A stretch of 64,000 nt of DNA from Elgaria multicarinata webbii (GCF_023053635.1 NC_086179.1:2122001-2186000), one strand, 5' to 3'. Counted from the stretch's first letter, positions 32,331 through 44,900 are shown. A program made the numbers and translations. Notes: generated by a model from the letters alone, not told the origin.

Positions 32331-33266
32331 ATGGAGGCAAAGAACGAAACACAGCTTAGAGAGTTTATCTTCTTGGGCTTCTCCAGCCTCTCAAGCGGCC
32401 ATGAGTACCTCTTCTCGATTTTCCTCGCTGCCTACGTGGCCACCATGATGGGCAACCTCATGCTATTAATCCTGGTCCTAATGGATTCCCGTCTCCACAG
32501 CCCTATGTATTTCTTCCTCAGCCACCTGTCCTGCTTGGATATCTGTATTTCTTCCGTTGTCGTGCCAAAGATCCTGGCCAACCTCCTACGCCGGAAACAC
32601 ACCATCTCTTACAACCAGTGCCTGGCCCAGACATTCTTCCTGATCGGGTTTGCTGGGTGTGAGCCTGCCCTGCTGGCTGTCATGGCCTACGACCGCTATG
32701 CTGCCATTTGCCGGCCTCTGTACTACTCCCACCTCATGAGTAACAGGGTGTGCATCCAGCTCGCTGTGGCCACGTGGGTCTGGGGCTTCCTGGATGCAGC
32801 TCTCCATGTCGCTCTGGCGTCCACATTGTCCTTCTGTGGAGTCAACCGGATTCCCCACATATTTTGTGACGTCCCCCCACTCTTGAAAATCGCCTGCAGT
32901 GATACTGGTGTCAACGAACTGGCCAATCACATCACAAGCATCTTTGTGGGGCTCGGTCCCTTACTCTTCATCTTCCTATCGTATTTCTACATCCTGGCCT
33001 CCATTCTGCGGATTCGCTCCAACACCAGCCGGCTCAAAGCTTTCTCCACCTGTGCCTCCCACATCATTGTGGTCAATGTCTGTCTTGGAAATGCATTTTT
33101 AAACTACAACCAACCCAGTACTGGCTACTCTCTGGAGACAGACACCTTTATCGCCACAATGTTTTGCGTAGTCAACCCTATGCTCAACCCCCTCATCTAC
33201 AGCCTCCGCAACAAGGAGGTGAAGGCAGCTCTGAGGAAGGTTCTCCACTGTCAGAGGGCAGTTTAA
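32331..33266 (+). CDS. Olfactory receptor, class II (OR gene 2)
   Basis: Intact 311-residue odorant receptor, an olfactory-neuron membrane GPCR. The start MEAKNETQ places a glycosylation site (NET) at residue 5, just downstream of a splice acceptor; the ATG at 32304 lies before the acceptor. Motifs: MGNLMLLILVLMDSRLHSPM (helices 1-2), MAYDRYAAIC from residue 118, FCDVPPLLKIACSD in loop 2, KAFSTCASH before helix 6 and NPMLNPLIYSLRNKEV in helix 7 (Asn where OR3 has Thr before the proline). It is about 90% identical to OR gene 3 and part of the same duplicated unit. The shared C-terminal sequence VLHCQRAV and homologous 3' flank extend for over 100 bp past the stop. No break is seen. Ligand unknown. 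Confidence 0.96.
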   Translation: MEAKNETQLREFIFLGFSSLSSGHEYLFSIFLAAYVATMMGNLMLLILVLMDSRLHSPMYFFLSHLSCLDICISSVVVPKILANLLRRKHTISYNQCLAQTFFLIGFAGCEPALLAVMAYDRYAAICRPLYYSHLMSNRVCIQLAVATWVWGFLDAALHVALASTLSFCGVNRIPHIFCDVPPLLKIACSDTGVNELANHITSIFVGLGPLLFIFLSYFYILASILRIRSNTSRLKAFSTCASHIIVVNVCLGNAFLNYNQPSTGYSLETDTFIATMFCVVNPMLNPLIYSLRNKEVKAALRKVLHCQRAV

Positions 33267-33518
33267 ATGTTATTTTTGGGGGTATATGTGTATTGAGTTG
33301 ATGTGTGGGAGTTCCAGAGGGAGGAGTTAGTAAAGGCACAATGACAAACAATCCCAATGTGAGAAAAAAAGGAGGACCTCTAAAAAGCCAAATGGATGCA
33401 CAAGAAATCGCTGCCCCCCACCCCCACCCCGAGATGTCTGCCCAACACCAAGACCTCTGTATTTTCCCAGGCCTTTTGGATATATTTTTAGTCCTGCTGA
33501 TAGCCCTAGATAATTTCT
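33267..33518. other. OR2 3' flank
   Basis: 33267-33400 is homologous to the OR3 3' flank (gtgggagttccagagggagg; gttagtaaaggcaca), part of the duplication. The rest is unrecognised up to the copia element. Confidence 0.6.
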
Positions 33519-33838
33519 TGTTGGGTTTGCCAGAACTTTTCTCTCTGGGATTCTGTCCGTGCTCAGAAACAAATGCACACCATGCAAGTCTTACTTAGCA
33601 GAGCTAGTTTATTCACTTCAGGCTTCTGTGCAGTCCTGTTCAGTTTTTATCTACATTACATACAGCTGTGATTAGGCTAACCCAGCCTCAAGGAATCTTA
33701 GAATCCTGGCAAGGTTCCCAGTACAGCTTCTATCTCAAGGTAATTGCACACAGATAGTCTTTCTCTGTTTAACCCTGAGATAGCCATACATACACAATTT
33801 TAATGACTAAGCAAGTATTACTTTTCATATACTTAACA
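33519..33838 (-). repeat. Copia 3' LTR
   Basis: 320 bp, starts TGTTGGG and ends AACA as read on +. Next to it, on the internal side, a purine tract (AAGAGGAGGAC in reverse, 33839-33851) is the expected polypurine tract. Confidence 0.95.
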
Positions 33839-33870
33839 GTCCTCCTCTTGCGCATGTTGTTCAAATTGTG

Positions 33871-36800
33871 CTACAATCTGAGACCTAGCTTTAAAAGCAT
33901 CTCTTTGTGTTTTACCATTGATACTGGCTTTGTGAATAAATCAGCCAACATCATTTCAGATGGACAATATTCAAGTTTAATCCAGCCCTTCTGAATTATG
34001 TCTTTCACATGAGAATAACGAACATCCACATGTTTAGTTCTTGGCTTACACTTTTCAGATGTAGCCATACCAATACATGCCTGGTTATCCTCAAATATGG
34101 TTACTGGTGTCTCGATTTCCAACCTTAGGTCAGCAAATAATTGTTTATACCACTCAATCTCATTACAAGCCAGAGATAAGCTGATATATTCTGCTTCTGC
34201 ACTAGAGGTTGCTACACAATTTTGTTTTCTTGTATACCAATCAATCAAAGATTGATTGTAAAAGAATGCTGCTCCACTGGTAGACTTTCTATCAATTGCG
34301 CTAGCCCAGTCAGCCTCTGCATAAACACAGAAATTTCCATCTTTGTGTGCAGATATTTCCAATTTGTGATTGATTGTGCCTTTTAGATATCTCAATACAC
34401 GTTTTACAGCTGTCCAATCAGTTACAGAAGGTTTTGTCATTTTTCTGCTTAAAAGATTTACAGCAAATGTAATATCTGGTCTACTTAGGTTTGCTAGATA
34501 AAGTAAACTTCCAATCACACTCTGATATTTCTGTATGTCTTCCATTTCAGTACTGTCTGTCTGGTTTTGAAAATCAGTGACCATGGGAGTGGCAACAATT
34601 TTACAATTCTCCATGCTGTGTTCTTCCAGCAATTTTTTAATTTTGCCACTTTGTTCAATCAGAAATGACCCTGTGTTAGAATCTTTTGAAATTTGCATTC
34701 CCAAATAACTTTTCACTGGACCAAGGTCTTTTAACTCAAAATGTCTTTGCAGCTGGTTTACAAATGTGTTTTTCTGTTCTTCTTCATTAAAAACCAGTAA
34801 CAGATCATCTACATAAATCAGCAAATACACTACATTTGAACCATCCTGTTTTGTGTACAGACATTGATCAGCTTTGCTTTTTTAAAACCCGTTTTGATCA
34901 ATACATTGTCCAGTTTTTTATTCCAACACCTTGCTGCTTGCTTCAAACCATATATGGATTTTTTCAATTTACACACTAACCCTGGATTTTTAACAAAACC
35001 TTTTGGTTGGGTCATGTATATTTCCTCAGTTAAATCTCCATATAAGAAAGCTGTTTTGATGTCAAAATGAAATACGTTCAATTGTTTTTCTGCTGCAAAT
35101 TTTAACAAAAGTTTTACACTTGAGTATTTTGTTGTAGGTGCATTAACTTCTTCATAATCTACTAGATATTTTTGAGCAAAACCTCTTGCTACTAATCTTG
35201 CTCTGTAATGTTCCACCTGTCCTTTCTCATTTTGTTTTACTTTGAATACCCATTTACAGGTAATGGCTTTACGACCTTCAGGTAAAGGTACTAGCTCCCA
35301 CGTTTCATTTTTTTCCATTGCTCTGATTTCCTCTGACATTGCTTCATGCCAGCCCTGAGCCTCTGTAGGTTCCATTTCCTGAATTTCCTCAAATGAAGTA
35401 GGTTCATAGGCTATCAGTAAAGCTCTATGAGAAACCTGTTTGCTTTGGTATTCATCTGAGTAACGAATTGGAGCTTTGCGTTCCCTTTCTGATCGTCTTG
35501 GCATAGTTACAGGCATAGTTTCTTCCTCCACAGTTTCTTCCCCCTCCCTCTCTTGCTGAGATTGCTCAGGATTTTTTTCTGTGTCTACGTCTTTCTGTTC
35601 TACAGGCAAACTTACATACTGTTTTGTTTCCTGCATTTGTTCATGAAAGACTACATCTCTGCTCACAATTACACTTCTGTGATATGGAGACCACAAACGA
35701 TAGCCTTTTGTTTGTGTATCATATCCCAACAGTTTACATTCCAAACCTCTTTGAGCTAGTTTTCCTGGTCTGTTTTCTTTCTGAACATGAGCAAAACATT
35801 TACTTCCAAAAACCCGTATGTGTGACACTCTAGGTTTTCTGTTGTAAAACATTTCATATGGGGTTTTTTCATGTACAGAGTGGTAAAGTCTGTTTAACAA
35901 ATAATTTGAGGTGGACAAAGCTTCTGCCCAGAACAAGTTAGACAATCCTGACTCTCTCAATAGAGCTCTTAACATGTTCTGCAAGGTTCTGTTTTTCCTT
36001 TCTGCAACTCCATTTTGAAATGGTGAATATGGAGCAGTAAGGTCATGTTGTATACCCTCCTCACTGAGGAATTTTTTTAATTGGTTGCTAAGAAATTCAC
36101 CTCCCCGGTCCGTTCTTAGATTAGCTATAGGTTCTTTAAATCTATTTTTACTCCACTTAACAAACGCTTTGAACTTTCCAAAAGTTTCACTCTTCTGTTT
36201 TAACACATACACAAATCCAAATCTACTGTAATCATCAACAATAGACAAGAAAAATCTGTTTCCTCCTTGACTTGTCTCAAAAGGACCTGCAAGACCTGCA
36301 TGAATTAATTCAAAAATTCCTTTTGTTGTTCTCTCACTATGTTTTGGAATGTTTGACTTACGACACTTGGTTTCACTGCATACATTACATTCTACATAGT
36401 TAGAACATGGTTTGATTTTCACCCCTTCACACAATTCTGGAATCTTAGAAATTGTTTTATAGTTGGCGTGACCAAACCTTTTATGAGTCAAATGGATACA
36501 CTCTTGGTGTGGTTTGCAATTGGTTACTGTTTTTGTTGTGACTTTGCTGGCTACAACTTCATTTTCTGTACAAGTATTAATCACATACAAAGATTCTTTC
36601 ATTATTCCCTGCACACACACCTTGTTTCCCTGTTTTATAGTACAATTTTCTTCAGTAAAACAAATCTCATATCCCATGTCTGCTAACTGAAACGCACTTA
36701 GAAGGTTTGTTTCCAATTCTGGTACATATAAAACACTTTGTAGTTCAACTCCCAGACAATCAAAATATACATTACCCACACCACATATCTGGATTTTTGT

Positions 36801-37856
36801 TCCATTTGCAAGGGTAACACACTTTTGCTCTGAAGTAGAAGTTTCCAAGGTAACAAATGAAAGTTTGTCTTTTGCCATACTTATTGAAGCCCCAGAGTCC
36901 AAAAACCAAGGATTCATTGTCTCTTTGACTCTTGCTAGAAGACACTTCTTTGTTGATTCAGCTTCATTCATGTTGTTTTCTTCTCTCCAATTTGCTGTCG
37001 GCTGCTTTTTCTTCTTCTTGTTGCAATCCCGCCTTAAGTGTCCTGTGGAACCACAATTAAAGCATTTCCTTGCCTTTAATGCAGCCACCACGTCAGAAGA
37101 TTTATGGCTTTGTTGAAATTCAGCCACAGGAAGTTTAAGGCTCTGTTGTTTTGAAGCTTGTCTTCTTTCATAGGTTTCCAGTAGTTTTCCAGCTACATAC
37201 TCGAGGGTTAAATTTTCCTCCTCTTGACTTTCCATCATGGTGACAACCGCGTCGTACGATGAATCAAGACTTGACAAAATCACATAGACTTGGTGTATAG
37301 TTGTAAACTCCATCCCTCGTGCCCTGAGTTGATTGAAGATTTCTCTCATGCTTTTCAAATGGTTTGACATAGACTCCCCTGGTTTCAGCTTCATTCCATA
37401 CAGCTTCTGGGTTAGAATTATTTTACTGCCCGCTGTTTCTCTTTGATATACAGCTTGTAGCGCATTCCAGCACTCTTTTGATGTATTCAAAAACTGAATG
37501 AAGGAAATTTGAGAATTTTCCACAGCTAATGCAATAACTGCCATTGCTTTTGCATCGTCCTTAAACCATTTAGCATTCTGTGGATCTGCTCTATCTGGTG
37601 GATTCTCTGTGACTACATACCACAGTTCAGCCTGAATCAGATACATTTGCATTTTGTAAGACCATAATGCATAGTTAGAGTCATTCAGCTTTTCCAACAA
37701 TTGATGCAAACCAGACATATTAGCTCCTGCCATTCCCTCTGCTTTAGGAATTGGTATCTCACCGTCCTCCTGCTCAGAGTCCTCCTCAGAGTCAGCCGAT
37801 TGAGAGTTTTCCTCACTTTGCAGCACTGGCTTTAGCTTGATGTCTTCCTCCATCAA
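33871..37856 (-). mobile_element. Copia gag-pol region
   Basis: In order from the right: a Gag domain with a CCHC zinc knuckle (CFNCGSTGHLRRDC); an aspartic protease site (WFLDSGAS); integrase with an HHCC-type zinc region (RFGHANYKTI) and core motifs (IVDDYSRFGFVY; RTDRGGEF); reverse transcriptase (KWVFKVK, ARLVARGF, YVDDLLLV); and RNase H (AEADWAS, SSAEAEYISLS). This order, with integrase before reverse transcriptase, defines Ty1/copia. As a fossil it is described only in outline; about one break overall. Confidence 0.93.
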
Positions 37857-37954
37857 CAGTCTCCTTTTGTTTTAGCAGACTCCTGGTTCTGGTTCTGATA
37901 CTGCACCATTCCCATCAAGTTCTGGTTCTTCTGGTTATGCTGACGTAGCTTGCC

Positions 37955-37967
37955 TGGGCCCATAACC
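37955..37967 (-). other. Copia primer-binding site, half tRNA-iMet type
   Basis: TGGGCCCATAACC on + equals positions 27-39 of vertebrate initiator tRNA-Met, ending inside the anticodon arm, two bases from the 5' LTR. Drosophila copia is known to prime from a cleaved 39-nt half of this tRNA, so the same mode is inferred here. Confidence 0.75.
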
Positions 37968-37969
37968 TC

Positions 37970-38289
37970 TGTTGGGTTTGCCAGAACTTTTCTCTCTGGG
38001 ATTCTGTCCGTGCTCAGAAACAAATGCACACCATGCAAGTCTTACTTAGCAGAGCTAGTTTATTCACTTCAGGCTTCTGTGCAGTCCTGTTCAGTTTTTA
38101 TCTACATTACATACAGCTGTGATTAGGCTAACCCAGCCTCAAGGAATCTTAGAATCCTGGCAAGGTTCCCAGTACAGCTTCTATCTCAAGGTAATTGCAC
38201 ACAGATAGTCTTTCTCTGTTTAACCCTGAGATAGCCATACATACACAATTTTAATGACTAAGCAAGTATTACTTTTCATATACTTAACA
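37970..38289 (-). repeat. Copia 5' LTR
   Basis: 320 bp, apparently identical to 33519-33838. Confidence 0.95.
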
Positions 38290-38413
38290 TTTCTTGCATT
38301 TGTGTTTTATTTAATCAGGTGTTTGTTTGTTTTATGTATTTGCCTGTTACCACATTAACCATCCTGGGATCTTTTATTCAAGTTTTGTTAATGGTATTAG
38401 TCTGTGTTTCATT

Positions 38414-38850
38414 TGTGGTAAGAGCCCTCAAATTGGGCTATCTCTCTCTAGGATCATATCTAGCCGCCAGAACCAAATAACACGGGGTAAGATCAGAGCC
38501 TTGGCTTTATTTCTGCAGCGAAAAGACTGCCTGCTTCAAATTTAGGAGCAGCAGCAGCCCTGAATGCTTCTCATACTGTGTGGCAAACAAGTTACATCAT
38601 ATTTGGTCATACAGTGTCATGCTTGGGTATATTTCCACGAGAAACTCATAGACAACATTGCAGCCACTGCCCTTAGCAGAAACCCATTGTGTATTGTCTG
38701 TTGATTGAGCAAGCTGGGCCTTTCCAGATAACGCGCTTACCTCTTGACCCCAGCTGTGTATGTGGTCTCTTCGCTTAGGCTGCATGTTTGCCTTACCGCT
38801 TGTCTTGTGATAGAGAACAGCTAACTATTAGTTAACTATTATTTATATCA
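38414..38850 (-). repeat. ERV 3' LTR
   Basis: 437 bp, TG...CA ends. Adjacent on the internal side, tcctcccttttgac (reverse: polypurine aaaagggagga) is the polypurine tract. Confidence 0.88.
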
Positions 38851-38950
38851 GTCCTCCCTTTTGACCCGTCAGTAATTCCTTACTGATAGGATCACATTGC
38901 GAGGTTTCCACACAGGCTTGGCCTATTTCAGACCATTCTCTTAATTTTGC

Positions 38951-39196
38951 TTATTTGTCATCTTCTGATGTGGAAACCATCATATAATCATGAGATGTAA
39001 CAGCACTGGAAATTAGTTTCTGAACGATAGCTCCTATACATGGTGCAAAGCAACAAAGCCCAAGCATTATAACAATCATAAAAGCTCTTTTTAGTCTATT
39101 CAAATTGGGAAGCCAAGATTGTCCTGACCCTTGTGCAATAACTTCTAAAGATATATCAATGCTTCTTTTGACACATTTGGAGGGCAAAGGCATCAC
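38951..39196 (-). mobile_element. ERV envelope-like remnant
   Basis: An 81-residue frame with a hydrophobic segment (FMIVIMLGLCCFAPCIGAIV) next to the 3' LTR resembles the membrane-spanning end of a retroviral envelope protein. Position and hydrophobicity support this; the match is weak. Confidence 0.45.
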
Positions 39197-40095
39197 CTAC
39201 ATCGGTGGAAGTAAAGTACTTAGATAACAACAACCGGTCCAATTCGCTGGCAAAACTTTATAAGCATATTCCCTACATACCCACCATAAAAATCTTGGGT
39301 TCTATGAAGCTGAGCAATCATTGTAACTAAAATGATACTGCTCAGACTGCTTTTCAGATTTATTCTATTCTTTTTCCCAGGTACTAAGATTTTGCTGGTA
39401 ATGCATCAATATTAAGGTACAGCAGTGTAATTCTCTCAATTTCTAAGTTCCTTTTGGGGGGGCTATAACTTGTGTGCTCCAGATTTCATGGCAAACAGAA
39501 GATCTTACATTTATACTGCTTTCCTTTTTTCTTTTTGCATAATACAAAGACCTCCCTTTACAGGGAACACTGGAACGCGCCATGAATCATTTATTTTTCA
39601 TTGCTTTGAAAGCTGCAGGCCGTCTGATAGAGGCAGTTAGACACAGGCATATCGCTAGCAGGTAAATGCCAGCCACAAATATGCCCTGGAACTTTTTCAT
39701 AACTTCTTAAACTCTGGGGCTTCCAAAAAGTTGCTAATTCACAGTACAAGGATTTCTGGAATAGTAAGTTCTTTTTGGGAATTTCCCCACCATTTCCCTA
39801 GAATTGGACATGCCCACACTATCAGGGTAGTCTGGAAGATACAAAGACAAGTTAGCAAGTTACAAGTTAGCAAGTTAACAAGTTAGCAAGTTACAATCAC
39901 TTTTCTTCTTAAATTTCAACTTCAGTGGATCAATTTGATGGACATATTCCATCTCCCACTCTGGAGCTAGTTTGTAATAACCCACTTTCATAAAGTCTGG
40001 CCAACTATTAAAGGCTTTATCAGCACAGTTCGGATTGTTGACCTTATTCCACCATTCAGACAAATTATGCAATTTTGAGAAATCATTTAAGTCTT
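39197..40095 (-). mobile_element. ERV internal region, decayed
   Basis: No clear gag or pol motifs are recognised. A short tandem repeat of caagttagcaagtta lies at about 39847-39892. Confidence 0.4.
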
Positions 40096-40613
40096 AGGGC
40101 CTGTCTACACAGAGTCTTCGGGGCGCCTGGAGTGCGCCTGCAGTGCGCCCCGAAATCGATGATGTAGACAGTACCTTAAGTGTTCCAAGAAGAGACGGAG
40201 GAGGAGGAGGAGGCCCCGCATCACCCCTCGCAGGGACGGGGTGAAGACTTGCCGGGCCCGGTGGCTTCACCGGGGAATCAGCTGCATCCTTGGCACCGCC
40301 CACCTGCCCGCTGGCCTCCTGTTGCCAGCAAAAGAGCCACCCGGGTCATAGAGCTCGGCGGAAGAAGCCGGTGGCGGCTTCTTCCGCCGAGCTCTCCGAC
40401 CCGGGTGGGCCTGAGTGACTCTTTCGCCGGCAACAGGAGGCCGGCAGGCAGTTGGGCGGCGCCAAGGACGCATCCGATTCCCCGGCGAAGCTGCCGGGTC
40501 CAGCAACTCTTCACCCCGTCCCCGCGAGGGGCGTTGCGGGGCCTCCTCCTCCTCCTCCTCCTCCGCCTCTTCTTGGAACGCTTAAGGTACTGTCTACATC
40601 ATCGATTTCGGGG
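40096..40613. mobile_element. Long foldback element inside the ERV
   Basis: 40148-40370 and 40375-40613 are inverted copies (about 220 bp each, roughly 90% matched by eye) around a 4-nt loop (GTGG at 40371). Outer left sequence 40096-40147 begins agggcctgtctacacagagt and has no partner at right, so one end is missing. Arms are GC-rich and include GGA/TCC repeats. No coding capacity. Confidence 0.88.
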
Positions 40614-41885
40614 TGTTGATGAGCATTGTTGTTTCCAGTGTCCTGGTTTACAAAAAATGACACACATCTCATCTCTGCCCATCTTCTCTCTCTTTTGTCC
40701 TTCTCCCCCGTTTCCATGTTCCTCTGCTACGTCCAAAACCTCTACCAGGTCTAAAGCTTCTACTAAAACCTCAGCTGCCTCCCCGGCTGCGCCCAAATCC
40801 AGTGCCAAAACTCTTCCTAATATCACTCTTAGTCTGTTTGTTTCTGTCTTTCTGACTTCTTTTCTCTTCTCTTCCACCAAAACAAACAAACATGCTATGC
40901 AATAATCAAAACCTGAGCCACAGTATTCCCCTGCCATCCTGGCTGATACTTTCACAAAGTATTCTTTAATATCTAAAACTACTTAATCAACAAAAAATAC
41001 TGACAACCAAAACTCTGCTTGCATCTTCCTCTGGATCAATTCTACCATACATTCTAAGACTGCGGGAAAACCTTGCCATAAAATTGGCTGGTAATTCTGT
41101 TTTTTGTTTTTGTTTTGTTTGTTTTTGAACTACATTCTTGACTCTAGACCAATTTAACAATCTTTTGACCCATATGTTTTAGAACTTGTAAGACCCTGTT
41201 TTAATATTCTATAATGATGGTTAAATGAACTGGCTCTTGTGGGTTAAATGCTGGTGCAGGGTCTGAATAAACATTCAGAACAGGGCTTGGAGCAACTCCT
41301 ATGGGATTCTGTTGCAAAAATTTAAACAAAGGATTTTTCCCTTCCTTTTTTCTTTTCTTTTCCTCCTAAAATCAATCTGAGATCTCTTAAAACATTTTAA
41401 TCAGATAAACCAATAAGTGGCCAAGTTTTCAACACATAACAACACATAACAAAACCAAGCGCTTTTTCCTTCAATTCTGCTGTTCCAGGCAAGTGCCCTG
41501 TACCTGCATCCTTTTTTTTTACACATTACATCAAGGGGACCCCGTTGGGATGCTTTAACCTCCCCCACATTTTGTCCCGCTTAGAACCTGAGAGCGTGGC
41601 CCATGTATACCTTTCAACATTTTTATGGCCTAATCACTCACACCAAGACGGACTACTAATAACCTGAGAGCGTGGCTTATGTGTACCTTTCAACATTTCA
41701 CTCAATCGCTCATCCTGGGGGGGTGTCTTACCTGAATTTATGATCTTACCCTACTTTATTGGAGTAGCCTTGGTTGAAGTTCACCCATCCCATCCAGAGT
41801 AGAAGAACCCAATAGGTTAACTCACCTAGTGCCAGCTGGGTCAGTTCGGAACCAACCAGGGCTCGATGAACAACAGGCTAGACGG
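40614..41885 (-). mobile_element. ERV internal/leader region, decayed
   Basis: Contains an imperfect duplication around gagcgtggcccatgtatacc (about 41592) and gagcgtggcttatgtgtacc (about 41671). No protein motif recognised. Confidence 0.4.
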
Positions 41886-41903
41886 CTCCTGGCTGGCTCG
41901 CCA
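41886..41903 (-). other. ERV primer-binding site, tRNA-Arg
   Basis: ctcctggctggctcgcca on + equals the 3' end of vertebrate tRNA-Arg(ACG) including CCA, three bases from the 5' LTR. This fixes both orientation and primer type. Confidence 0.85.
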
Positions 41904-41906
41904 AAT

Positions 41907-44900
41907 TGTGGTAAGAGCCCTCAAATTGAGCTCTCTCTTTCTAGGATCGTGTCTTTTTTTTATATATATTAATTTTCAGTTGAATACAATATCTTATCTT
42001 AATAACATAATCTTAATAACATAATCAATACACCTACAGTGCACCCCCCACCACGGGATCTCATTCCTGCTTCCAAAATCTCATACTTTCTTCTGCTGGT
42101 GGATTCCCACTCCCTCTAGAAAAAACAAATATTAGGAACTGTTTCCAAATTCCTTCAAAATCATTTGATTTAGCTATACCTCTTCTCCATTTAATATTAC
42201 TTGTTAATTTATCATTAATAGCTATATCCCACACTTCTTTATACCATTCTTCAATAGAATATTCCCCTTGTATCTTCCAGTTCCTAGCTATAATTAGTCT
42301 TGCTGCAATCAACAAATTCGTTATCAGTTCCTTAATTTCCTTTTTACATTTAAAATCTTCTTCAAATAGCGACAGCAATGCAACTTTTGGTGTTCTTTCT
42401 ATCTTCATTTCAACAATTTCTTCAATCTCCAGAAACACCATCTTCCACAAATTCTGAACATAGTTACATTCCCACCACATATGCATATACGTTCCTTTAA
42501 CCCCACAACCTCTCCAACAATTTGCCGATTGCTGCTTGTTTATCTTATTCAATCTAACCGGAGTTAGGTACCACCTCCATACAATTTTATAATAATTCTC
42601 TTTTATTCTTACTGACATATTTCTCAACGCTCTTTGCCTCCATAATCCCTCCCAACCCTGTTGTCCTATTTGTACCTTCAAATCTGTCTCCCAAACCATT
42701 TTACCCGAGTTATCCACTGTCCCTTTCTCCACCAATATTCTGTATATTTCGCTCATCAACCCTTTTAACACTGTTCTTTTCCCCCTTTCCTTATCTTTTT
42801 TATCTATTAATTCTTCAAACCTTGTTAATTCTCTACACTCTCCATTATCTCTTACCCACTTTTTAGTCCATTGTTCTAATTGCGTATAGTTTAACCAAGT
42901 TAACTTTTTATCCTTCAAGACTTCTTCTATATCCTCTCTTGTACCCATTCCTCTTAACCAATCTCTTAATTTCATTTTATTTCTCTCTATTAAAACTTTA
43001 CTTAATCTACTTTTTAATTCCTCCGGGAAATTCTTCAACAATATTACCGGTGACAAGGGAGAGCTGCTCGGAAGCAGCGCCCCTTTATATTTACTCCAAA
43101 TTTCCCAGTGAGTCCTCAAAAGTGGGTTATTTATACCTTCCACCCATTTTTTTTTCCCTTCCATAAAAAAAACATTTTCTAATTTAGTCTCTATATTACT
43201 CATATTTTTTTCTTCCATCCAATCTAAGTTCCCTAATCCTAAAATTGCCTCCATTATATATCTTAATCTATTGGCTGCATAATATAATATAATATTCGGG
43301 AGACCCAATCCTCCCTTTTTTTGACTCAAATACCATTTACTTTTATTTACCCTCGCTTTCTTATCACCATTACAAAAATTATTTATGATCCTTTGCCAAC
43401 TTTTTAACTCTAATTCTGAAATTTTTATTGGTAGCATCCTAAACACAAAATTTATCCTTGCTAAAATCTTCATTTTTATTAATGCTATTCTTCCAAACCA
43501 GGATAAATTTAACCTTTTATATTTTTCCAATTTTACTAAAATCTCTTTTTTTAAAACATTTAAATTTTCTTTCTCTAGATTCTCTAACTTCTGCGTAATT
43601 TTTATTCCCAAATATCTAATCTGAGTCTTAACTCTCATTTCTCTTCCCTTTTCTTCCCAATCTTTCTCTTCTTTTTTAGTATAATTAAATAACATCAATT
43701 CTGATTTAGACCAATTTATTTTTAACCCCATAACAGCCTCAAATTCTCTCAAATGTTGTTTAATTCTCCCCATCTTCTCTATTGGATTCTTAATCGTCAA
43801 CAACGTATCATCTGCAAACATATGCAATTTAATTTTTTTTTATACTACCAATTCCTTCAATCTCCTCATCCTCTCGTATTGCGTTCGCCAATAATTCCAT
43901 TACCATTACAAATAGGACTGGTGAGAGCGGACATCCTTGTCTTGTCCCTCTGGCTAGTCGTATCTTATCTGTCACACCATCATTCACTACCACTACGGCT
44001 GTATTCTGAGAGTATAACTGTTCTATTATCGCTTTAAATTTATTTCCAAATCCCATTTTATTTAAAACCATCTTTAAGGCTTGCCAGCTCACACAATCAA
44101 AAGCCTTGAAAATATCCAATGCCAGAATTCCCGCTTTAACCCTCGACTTATTTATCACCTGAATTGCATTTAATACTCTTCCCACCAAATTAGGCATCTG
44201 TCTACCTACCACAAATCCACATTGATCCTCCCCTATATATTCCTCTATAAATTTATTCAACCTCCTTGCTAAGATAGTTGAAAAAAGCTTCGCATCCTGA
44301 TTTATTAATGAAATCGGTCTATATGAATCAGGAACAGTCAAATCTTTATCTGGTTTTGGTATTAAAATTATTAATGAATGCTCCCATGATTCTGGCGTTT
44401 CATCCCCTTCCAATATGGAATTATACAAATTTATTAATTTTGGTATTAAAATTCCTTTAAAAACCTTATAATATTCTGGTCCTAAACCATCTACCCCCGG
44501 TGATTTACCCGGCTTCAAATTCCCAATTACTTCTTCAACTTCTCCTTGAGTTATTACCTTCTCCATTAACTCTTTATGCTCTATTTTTATTCTCTTCATT
44601 GTATATTTTTCTATATAAGCTTCCAACTTTTGTTCTTGAGTATCCTTTCCCTTATACAAATCCTGGTAAAACTCCTGAAATATCTTTATTTTATCCTTCA
44701 TTGTATGACAATACTTCCCTTGTTTATCTTTCAAAATCCCTATCCCATTCCTTGCTTTTTCCTTTTGTGTGAGTCTGGCTAGCAATTTAGAATTCCTGTT
44801 ACTGTTTTCGAAATACTCCCTTTTCATATATATTAGATTCTTTTGGACCTCCTCTAAATTTAAATTTTCTAATTGCTTTTTCTTTGCCTGTATTTCTATT

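Larger units (their letters stand above)
33519..38289 (-). mobile_element. Ty1/copia LTR retrotransposon
   Basis: A 4.77-kb element with 320-bp LTRs at both ends and the 5-bp target duplication TTTCT (33514-33518 and 38290-38294). The two LTRs look identical by eye, so the insertion is very recent. One long gag-pol region on - follows the copia order protease, integrase, reverse transcriptase, RNase H. It looks nearly whole, with about one break. It lies between OR gene 2 and the retrovirus fossil. Copia elements are scarce in vertebrate genomes compared with other LTR groups. Confidence 0.96.

Noticed and set aside
38951-39196. A host membrane protein
   Set aside because: Its place next to the ERV 3' LTR and polypurine tract makes an envelope remnant more likely.
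42939-44782. Several + strand frames of 60-94 codons
   Set aside because: They are antisense shadows of the L1 ORF2 on -.
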